From contig JAJOHG010000011.1 of assembly GCA_021029095.1 (NCBI GenBank), positions 682,001-746,000 of the forward strand: a stretch of 64,000 bases of DNA, written 5' to 3'. A program made the translations under genes and the position numbers. Shown here in pieces: positions 56,324 to 64,000 of this stretch. Position 1 is the first letter of the stretch; the number at the start of each line of letters is the position of its first letter. The notes beneath the pieces were generated by a model. The model saw only the letters and a list, made by a program, of their open reading frames with translations. It searched no databases and had not been told where the DNA came from. The DNA is from Phellopilus nigrolimitatus (lineage: Eukaryota; Basidiomycota; Agaricomycetes; Hymenochaetales; Hymenochaetaceae).

Positions 56324-57043
56324 CTATAAGATCGTCCATGCCGCGCCCAGAATCATCGTTGCCACGGCACAGCCGACGCCAAAGAATGCGTGCCGGGCAT
56401 TTGAATTGATGCGCCACGCAAGCGCGCCGTTATTAAGCGCGGGGAACGTCGTGCCAAACACGGCAGTAGGGTTCGGGCCGCCCGAGACGGTCACGGTCGT
56501 CGCACTCGCGACCGCTGCGCTCGCGGACGCCGAAGAGTTGACGGACGACCCGGCTGCGAGGATGGTGAAGCGCGGCGAGACGGCGTACATGGCGCCGAGC
56601 GTCGAGTCAATAAAGATTAGGTAGTAGTCATCTCCGGGCGGCACGTTTTCAATAAAGAGGTTGAGTTGGCCTGGGAGCGCCGGAACTTTCATACGGCGTT
56701 TGTCAGGCGAGTGGAGAAGGAGGGAATATGAGAGGGCGTACCGTTAAGTGCAGCCAGTATTAACCCGTCCGAGCTCAAACGCGCGAGTTCGAGGTCGACC
56801 GTGTCCACACCATCCAGTAGCCCTTTCTTCCATAGTATAGGATTTGCCTGGCCGTTCACCCATTCCGTCCCCTGTACTGGTTGATTGAATTTGAAGTATG
56901 CTAGACGGGGTCAGCGCCCGGTTAGCAAGCTCCATCAGGCCCAGACTTGAGGTAAATATTAACGCACAACCTCTATCAGCAAGTACAGGAAGAGAACCAA
57001 ACGTGAGCACTGCGAGGCTGAGGAGTAGTCGAATGAAGTGCAT
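56324..57043 (-). CDS. GPI-anchored Ser/Thr-rich surface protein (Kre9/Knh1-like N-terminal domain family)
   Basis: ATG 57043 starts a signal peptide (MHFIRLLLSLAVLTFGSLPV). A GTTGTG...CTAG intron leads to 'AYFKFNQPVQGTEWVNGQAN', 'PILWKKGLLDGVDTVDLELA' and 'RLSSDGLILAALN'. After a second intron come 'VPALPGQLNLFIENVPPGD' and 'DYYLIFIDSTLGAMYAVSP', an immunoglobulin-like fold typical of the Ser-Thr-rich GPI-anchored family. A Ser/Ala/Thr linker follows, then a hydrophobic C-terminus (FFGVGCAVATMILGAAWTIL) as GPI signal. About 190 residues. Expected at the plasma membrane or cell wall; family members are linked to beta-1,6-glucan assembly in yeasts, but this role is not shown here. Confidence 0.85.
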
Positions 57044-58039
57044 TGTCGTGCGTGTCGTGTGCTTTGCCGCCTGTGAGTTCCTTTTCTTCGTTCTCCACCC
57101 TTTCAGTTTGATGACTAGAACGTCCTGTGTGGATGCCTTCAAGAAATTAATCAAGGCGTCTATCGTGAGCTTGCAAAGCGAGTAAGGAAGGGAAAAGGAG
57201 CGAAATGAGAGGCAGAGGGCGGGTGAAGGAAGACTGTGACAAGATGGCGGCGGTCCCTGGCCGCCGCCTCTGCTTATCTAATCTTCTAAACACTAGTAAG
57301 CGGCAGCGTTGTGCCGACGTCAGGCACAACGATGAAGTCGGACTCGAGTGAGACGCTATTAATCTTCCTGCAATAACCCCTCCTTCAGTGTTTTTGTTCA
57401 ATCTCATCGCCGAGTATCGAGATCTGATACTTCGAGATCAACGTCAAAAGAATCTTGCAGAAATTCAATAGGGACTTGAACTCGACTTGATTTTTCTCAT
57501 GAAACCTTTCTCGACCATCAGCACCTCTTCGAGGCTTCAAGCTTCAAACCTTCAAGGAGCAAGCCATTTTTATGGCCTGGTATAAGCTTGGATACCTACT
57601 GATGCTGCCAGTTAACTGTTACATGAAATTGTTCTACTTAGTCAGCTTCAATATCAAGCCTAAGCACGTCATTTGGTAATTCGATTACTCAATGAACTGT
57701 ATCAATACTCGGTTGCCCTACTCTTTCGTACATACCACATCCTTTGGTGGTACATACCTCGGTTTGGACTGCCCCAGTGTAACAGCTTGCTCTGCAGTTC
57801 CAGGGCATTTTCTTTTTGCCATCAATTCATCAACTTATAAGTCAAAAGTCTATCTGAGGCGCTTTTCGACTATCATTTCTCGGCAGTCCAAGCACGCAAT
57901 AGGAGGCTTCCATGGTTTCTTTCGTCTTTGTAAGTCCAGGACATGCATGCTGTGATTCAAGGTCGTGAATCACATATCTATTGACATAGGCTCACTCTTA
58001 ATCACAAACCACTCGACACTGGCCAGCGCATAGCTCAAG
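57044..58039. other. intergenic region, divergent promoters
   Basis: About 1 kb between two divergent genes. It contains a short open frame at 57.69-57.95 kb without recognisable content. No repeats or RNA genes seen. Confidence 0.5.
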
Positions 58040-59745
58040 ATGCACTGTCGGACAATTCTCCTGGGCGTATCTTTCTTTGCCTTTTCTTCTCTAACGACCT
58101 TTGGACGCACTATTGAGCAAACTGCCTTCCGAATCGAAAGCGGTGACCCGAACCTGCAGTCGCATCAATCAAAGTCAATTGCCATAGTCGGCGCTGGAAG
58201 TGCAGGTCTTGCGGCTTTAAAAACGCTTCTTGACCTCCCACAGAATGTGCGCCCAGGCTGGGAAGTTGTGCTGTTCGAGGAACGACAGAACGTTGGTGGG
58301 ATATGGTCGGTGCAGCCGCCTCCTATCAATTATCTAATCTCTTATATAAAGTGTAGGTTACCCGATCCTAATGATCCGCACCCGCCGGACATTCCAGAGA
58401 CGCCGCTCTATCCGGACCTCAAGACGAACACCCCCGCGCCAACAATGACCTACCCGCACTTCCCCTTTCGCCCGCTGACGCCTATTTTTCCGAGCCACGA
58501 GCATATTGAACAGTATCACGTTGACTATGCCAACCATTTTAAGCTGTCTCCTTATCTCCATTTCAATACGAGCATACTAAGTGCTGCGTGGGTCGGGAAC
58601 ACAAGCTTTGGGAGCTGGAATATTACAGTGGAAGATAAATTAACAGGCTCGAGGAGTCACAGGCTATTTGATCATCTAATTGCTGCAAATGGACACAACA
58701 GATACCCGTACGTTCCGACATGGCCAGGCCAGGAAAGTTGGCTGCAAGGGAAGAAGGGCCGGGAGATTATACATGCGGTGTTTTGGAGGAATGGGACGAA
58801 GTACGAGGGAAAGTCTGTGTTAGTCGTTGGCGGCAATGCGAGTGGCAGAGACGTGGTCATACATACACAACCCGTCGCAGAAAAGGTGATCAATGTTCTA
58901 CACGATAGGACTTTCTGAAGTGTTGAACTTATCGGCAGGTGTACTTGTCTCTGAAAGATGGCAATGCCCCACGACGTCTTCCCGTCCCCTGCGCTATAAA
59001 GCCAGCAATCTCTCACTTCACGGCGGATAGTATCATCTTCACGGACGGCACCCAGGTGTCGGACATCGACGCCGTCATTCTGGGAACGGGTTATGAAGTG
59101 CGCGTCCCGTTCCTTAGTGCTGGCGACGCGCTCGCCATTTCCCCTGGCGCATATTCGAACGCGTCCGAGGGAGATCCGGCACCCGAACACCTCACGACCA
59201 ACTTACGATACGTCTACCCGCTGCACGAGCACATCTTCTCGCTCGCGGCATCTTACCCACCGACTGCGCTCGCATTCGTCGGGCTCCCGGTCCTTACCGC
59301 GAATTGCCCTTCGGACATCGCACAGGCACTGCTCATCGCGCACGCCCTGGTAGACCCGACGCTGCTCCCGTCCCGGGAAGATATGCTCACGCAGCTGCGA
59401 AAGCGGGAAGCGCATTTCCGCGAGCGCGGGTTTGATCCGTACCGCGAGGGGCATCGACTTATCGACGTCGAAGGCGGGCAGCGGGACGCGTCGCACGAGT
59501 ACCAGGATGCGCTAATACACTTCCTGAAGAAGCGCGGCGCACTGCCGGACGATGGTCAGCCATTCGTCGAGCAGTGGCGGCGGCGCAGCAGAAATGAATC
59601 TGAGGCTCTCTGGCGTGCGTGGGAACGCGTGGAGAGTCTTGGAAAGGAGGAGATAGAGAGATGGCTAAAGGGTGTGCGCACAGAGAATGAGTGGGCTGGA
59701 GTAATGGATAGATTGATTGAGTGGGAGAAGAAACAAGGGAATTGA
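58040..59745 (+). CDS. flavin-containing monooxygenase-like protein with signal peptide
   Basis: Two exons, 58040-58885 and 58939-59745, with an in-phase GTGATC...GGCAG intron. The N-terminus MHCRTILLGVSFFAFSSLTT is hydrophobic and signal-like. FAD is bound by 'SIAIVGAGSAGLAALK' (GxGxxG), followed by 'VVLFEERQNVGGIWS'. The NADPH-binding loop is 'KSVLVVGGNASGRDVVIH' (GGNASG, a GxGxSG variant). An FMO-type 'DAVILGTGYEVRVPFL' follows in exon 2, and the C-terminal part is helical and charged. FMOs oxygenate nucleophilic N or S, or act as Baeyer-Villiger-like enzymes; the substrate is unknown. N-glycosylation sequons (NTS, NIT, NGT, NAS) fit passage through the secretory route. About 550 residues. 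Confidence 0.87.
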
Positions 59746-60124
59746 CGATAGCTCAGTTGTCTGTAGGTCTGTAAGTTGGACTTAGCGAATTTTCAGAATA
59801 CAGGAAGTGATGTGTACTGTGACACTGTCGCCAAAGGTATTGTGACTTAGCTCCGCCTAAGTCCAGTCGAACAAATGATAGATAACACGGTCTGTCTGCG
59901 ACCTTCAAAGCCAATATGCCGGGGTCGTCTCTCAATCGCTTTTAAGGGCTCCGGATCATCGAGCTCGACGTTGAGTTCCCCTATTATACGCATGTACTTC
60001 TGCTTTTCCGCTCACATCACGTAATGGACTTTCTTTGAAATAGGAACGCAAATAACCCACAACAACATGTCTGCGCGTTACGTCACGTGTTCGTGATTTA
60101 TCTTGGTACTTGTCGTAAGCCGTC

Positions 60125-62719
60125 ATGGACGAAGATGAGGATCTTAGGAGGTAAATTCATGCCCGCCTCTCAGAATCTAACGCTAGAACATTCTACCCAG
60201 AGCGATTGAACTGAGTATACAAGAAGCCAACGCGCCGCCGCTGCGACGCCAGCAAACGCCTGGCAGTGACGGCGACGACGTGGAGGCACAGTTCCAACGC
60301 GACCTACAAGTAGCGATCCAGGAATCCAAATCAGAGGGCTCTCAACTTCAAGTACGAGAAAAGCGTCAGAGAGATGGTGGCATATCGAGCTTGAATGCAA
60401 GCGCTTCGTCGACGCAAATCCGAGCCGTAGATGCAGGACTCCCATCCGCGCATCCACAGAACGCGCACACTCAGTCCTTCGTGAGCGAGCGCGCGCAGAT
60501 GGAGAAGGCACGACTGGAGCGTCAAAAGCGTATGCGCGGAGAGGAAGCAGAAGGGCCCGGAAGGGGCAGTGGAGTTACTGCCAGTGTGCCGCCCGCAAAA
60601 CGGCAACGAAACTCTCCACCATCGACGACGCAGTCTCAAGAGAAGCGAATGTCAAACATGCTTCAGAAGACACAGACTAGCGCCTCTAAGCTGAATGAAA
60701 ATAGAAGGGAGGTGGACGAGCTCGAGCTCAAGCGAGAGCGCGTCGAAAATGTTATATTGGAATGGGGAGCTACGCCAAATAGCAAACAGGCTCGTTGACC
60801 GCGATAAGGACGGACGTCCTACGTTTCGATTGTCTGAGGTACTTGGTCCGGTCTGTATTTTCACTTCAGGTCGTCTAGCATTCTTATATCTGACGACGGA
60901 GTTATCAAGAAATCAGAGATATCTTTCGCAATTCTCTCGTCATACTCAAACATGGCATCTTGGCTCTATGACTTCTTCGACGAGAGCACGCCAATCATAC
61001 TCATCAACCAGCCCGATGACGGCAATGCCGGACTCAAAGAACTTGCTCCCAATCTCCTCATGACAAAGCCTTTCCTTCGTGGCGGTCGCGGTTGTATGCA
61101 TATCAAGGTTAGCTCAGGATTTCTTCACAACAACTTCCGCTGATTTTCTTTCTAGCTGATTCTGGTGAATTATCTCTCCACTTACTTGCAAAATGGCTAA
61201 GCCAACCCAACTCCAGGTTATCTACAAAGATGGACGCCTTCGTGTTGCCGTCCCGACTGCAAACTTTGCTGACTTTGATTGGAGAGATATTGAAAACGCA
61301 AGTCGTTACCTTACCTTCTCTTAAATATGCCGAGACTGAAGTTCTGACAGACTGTATGGCTGCAAGACATCCCGATGCGTCGAACTGCAGTCCGCCATGA
61401 TCCTAAAGCAACAGACTTCCCCGCCACGCTCCAGCGTGTTTTGACCTCATTGAACGTCCCCGCCGCTCTCACGAAACTCCTCGACGGAAACGTGAGTGTT
61501 AAAACTCGAATAAAGTTTGGCGTTAATGTACATGCCTAGTATCCCAATTTGCCTATCGAAGCGCTTTCCGACCTGCGTATGCGTTGGGACTGGTCAAATG
61601 TCAAAGCAAAGATGGTCGCGTCGCTCGCAGGAAAGCACGAAGGTTGGGATCAAGTCGTGCGCACAGGGCACCCAGCACTCATGAAGGCAATCCAAGACAT
61701 CGGCGCGCGAACACCGAAGAACAAGGAGCTGGTTCTTGAATGTCAAGTCAGTGCTCAGGCATACTATTCTTATAATGTGACGCTCACTACTGTTTTATCA
61801 GGGTTCAAGCATTGGAACTTACTCGACACAGTGGATGAACGAATTCTACTGTTCTACGAAGGGTGAGTCTGCCAAGACATGGCTAGACAAACCGAAGAGC
61901 CAGCGCACGAAATTGCCCTGGCCGCCTGTGAAGATCCTCTTCCCTTCCACACAGACTGTCAAGGATAGCGTACTTGGCATTCCCGTGCGCAACTTTATGC
62001 TTCTATTCTCCCCAATCAATTTGTGCTGATTCACAATTGCTCATTAGGGAGGAGGGACAATGTTTTGCAGAAAGACGCAATGGGAGGCAAAGAATTTCCC
62101 GAAGGACCTGTTCCACGACTCAAATAGCAAACGTGGGCGTGTCCTGATGCATTCCAAGGTGCTTTCGAATCCCGCCGCCGCATTCGATCATAAGCACTCG
62201 GGCAAACTCACGTTTATGCATCCCAGATGATTATCGGGACTTTCAGAGACCGATTGGGCGGGGCAGGGAATGCACGCCTGCCTGATTCCGAAGACGAAAA
62301 CTCTGACAGCGAACTCGAAATAACGAATGCGGACATGGCGGGCTGGGCGTATGTCGGCTCGCACAATTTCACGCCATCGGCGTGGGGTACACTGTCGGGC
62401 TCCACGGTTAACCCAGTGCTTAATGTGCGTATCATGACCAGACTTCAACTTTCTTCTCTTGTTTAAATCGAACATTTTTCGAAGATTGTCAATTACGAGA
62501 TGGGCATCGTCCTCCCACTAAAGAACCACTCGGAGGTGGACAACGTCGCATGCTGGAAGCGGCCGGCGCGGAAGTATGTCCTAGGGAAAGATAGACCATG
62601 GGTGCGTCGCTTAGTTACTTGTCTCCTCGCTCCTTTTTTACTGATGCCGCATGCCTCTGGGTCAAATCGCGAATGTTTAGATGCAAGACGAAATGCGCGA
62701 AGCATTGACAAGGTCGTAA
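60125..62719 (+). CDS. TDP1: tyrosyl-DNA phosphodiesterase 1 with N-terminal UIM-like motifs
   Basis: Exon 1 (60125-60150) encodes MDEDEDLRR and splices to 'AIELSIQEANAPPLRRQ'. A second 'DLQVAIQESKSE' follows; both fit the ubiquitin-interacting motif. A long disordered linker leads to the conserved TDP1 start 'YWNGELRQIANRLVDRDKD' and 'GRPTFRLSEVLGP', then 'MASWLYDFFDESTPIILINQ'. The two phosphodiesterase motifs are 'GRGCMHIKLILV' and 'GRVLMHSKMIIGTFRD' (HxK), with 'WAYVGSHNFTPSAWG' after the second. The final exon is 'MQDEMREALTRS' with a stop at 62717-62719. The enzyme hydrolyses 3'-phosphotyrosyl bonds left by topoisomerase I. The join between the linker and YWNGELRQ (about 60.70-60.75 kb) needs a one-base frame change or an unseen splice. 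Confidence 0.87.
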
Positions 62720-63797
62720 TGTTTTCGAAACCCGTCGCAATCTTTATCCCCTCGCTTTTTTGTGCCATATTCAACTTGCACGCTAAGTTGTATTATCTCT
62801 TTTGCCAAAATGACAAATTGTTAGCGTCCACTGACTCGTTTCAAACGTACAAGAGACGATTGCCCACTCACATGCGAGCCTAAATGCTTTTGGCTGGTCT
62901 CCCGCCAGACTTCAATTGATGGATCAAACATTGTACTCACTTCCAGCCATTCGTCGTTAGCTTGTCATTGCGCTCGCGGATACGACAACATCCCTTTCTC
63001 AGACGCGCACGTTCATGCAAAAGCAAATAAGTGAAAAGAGTTAGAATACTCTTCTTGGCCTTGGCCACGCTCCGTATATTAGGATATCGAGGCCTGGATG
63101 AATGTTGCGCGTTGCCTGAAGACGGCGTTCCTACGTCGCGAATTCACAAGAGGGATGTAGAATGAATATTCCGACTGTTCTGATTTCTGTGCCGCTTGAA
63201 TTCGCATAGAAACCATCGACGAGAAGGAAGCTGTTGGCTTTCGGAATCCGAGGACAAACAAAACAGATAAACAGGTGAAGGACTACCTCGTGTGTGAAGA
63301 GTCAGCGCTCGGACGCAAAGCTCGACTCACGCAATGTCTTCTATTTCTTCACTGAAAGCTTTTTCTTCGTTCTTCGTTCTATCTTGCCTTTTATCAAGTC
63401 GCCCTTGTGTATCGGCGGCCGAGTTTGTCGTGATTTTCTCCAAATCGGTAATAGTTCCTGCTTGACTGTGCTTTTAGCCCGTCACTCAAGCGCAAGGGTT
63501 GTACTGCGGCATATCCCTTGTGCTTGTACACGTACTTCGATCGACCCACCCGCCATCGAATGCTCGAAAAACAAATTAATCGTGTATAACACGACACATC
63601 TTACGTTACTTCAACTCGGAATCTGCATTGACCTCCGAACAGAATTCGGGACGTTGGGAGGGGAATCGAGGTTCAGGAAGGTAGATGAAGTTCCGCGAGT
63701 CTATTACTTGTTGCTAATCTGTTGTACCTAGAGGTCGCATCACGGGCGATGGAGGCGAAAGAAGCAGCTTGGATCAAAGCTTTCTGAAAGGCCTTGG
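62720..63797. other. region without recognised gene
   Basis: About 1.1 kb downstream of TDP1. Plus-strand open frames near 63.3-63.7 kb have no recognisable content. No repeat structure noticed. Confidence 0.5.
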
Positions 63798-64000
63798 TTA
63801 GGATGACAACGGCAAAATGAATGCCCACAACAACAGACGTGGGCCAAAGCCGATAAGCAGCCAAACAGAAAGGCGTGTTTCGAATAGCGACTGCTGTGCT
63901 TGAAAATACGAGTGCAGCAAGACCCCGAGCATGAATGCGCTGACCTGGAATGGGGAATTGCGCCAGTCATCGACCGCATCAAAAAAACTCGGCCGGTTGT
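63798..64000 (-). CDS. possible 3' end of a membrane protein (runs off window)
   Basis: From the right edge leftward, one frame reads 'SFFDAVDDWRNSPFQVSAFM', 'LGVLLHSYFQAQQSLFETRL' and 'SVWLLIGFGPRLLLWAFIL', ending 'PLSS' at TAA 63798-63800. It has two hydrophobic segments. Too little is visible to name a family. Confidence 0.35.
   Translation of the reverse strand, partial: NRPSFFDAVDDWRNSPFQVSAFMLGVLLHSYFQAQQSLFETRLSVWLLIGFGPRLLLWAFILPLSS

Noticed and set aside
63294..63731. Plus-strand 145-residue frame near the right edge
   Set aside because: No domain, irregular composition and no conserved start; likely chance.
1..64000. CRISPR arrays, prokaryotic operons or prophage
   Set aside because: Intron-rich eukaryotic genes throughout, with no regularly spaced repeats.

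Overview
This window looks like nuclear DNA of a filamentous basidiomycete, most likely an Agaricomycete (mushroom or wood-rot type). Nearly every gene is cut by many introns of about 50-60 nt with GT-AG ends. Genes are densely packed on both strands. The families are typical of that group: expanded F-box families, tyrosine-kinase-like kinases, a LISK-type kinase and Ser-rich GPI-anchored proteins. No rRNA, tRNA or CRISPR structure was recognised. The organism call is an inference from gene style, not from a marker gene.

Layout. 1-5.4 kb: the 3' part of an F-box family-1 gene, an unassigned minus-strand gene with an internal repeat, and an intact F-box family-2 gene. 6.1-8.1 kb: a secreted histidine acid phosphatase. 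8.6-11.7 kb (minus): a protein with a degenerate kinase domain followed by an intact one, a JAK-like order. 12-14.5 kb: a membrane RING protein divergent from NAA30, the NatC catalytic subunit. 15.1-18.5 kb (minus): an NCS1 nucleobase transporter and SFT2. 18.9-21.3 kb: a LISK-type kinase with a C-terminal C1-like zinc domain. 22.2-23.9 kb: MsrA convergent with QCR6.

24-34 kb is a rearranged accessory island. It holds two near-identical inverted copies of a short-chain dehydrogenase gene, a third truncated copy abutting a decayed Argonaute PIWI fragment, one intact unknown gene with a deleted pseudogene copy, a tandemly duplicated promoter, and four terminal-inverted-repeat elements in or near it. 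One of these (33.7 kb) has an 8-bp target duplication, and the matching empty site is preserved in the other SDR copy.

34.2-41 kb: an APH-like kinase, a possible small protein and an importin-13/KAP122-type karyopherin. 41.2-47.1 kb: two tandem F-box family-1 genes. 48.9-51.8 kb: mitochondrial aconitase, complete except for a one-base frameshift. 52.2-55.8 kb: a MYND-finger protein and a second F-box family-2 gene. 56.3-62.7 kb: a GPI-anchored surface protein, an FMO-like monooxygenase with a signal peptide, and TDP1 with N-terminal ubiquitin-interacting-like motifs. The last 200 bases may hold the end of a membrane protein.

How the genes work together: core metabolism and housekeeping (aconitase, QCR6, MsrA, NAA30, SFT2, importin, TDP1) is interleaved with lineage-specific signalling and protein-turnover genes (F-box, RING, tandem kinase). 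I see no biosynthetic cluster. Three or four conserved genes lose frame by a single base in otherwise perfect coding sequence, which points to residual consensus errors rather than several independent gene deaths.
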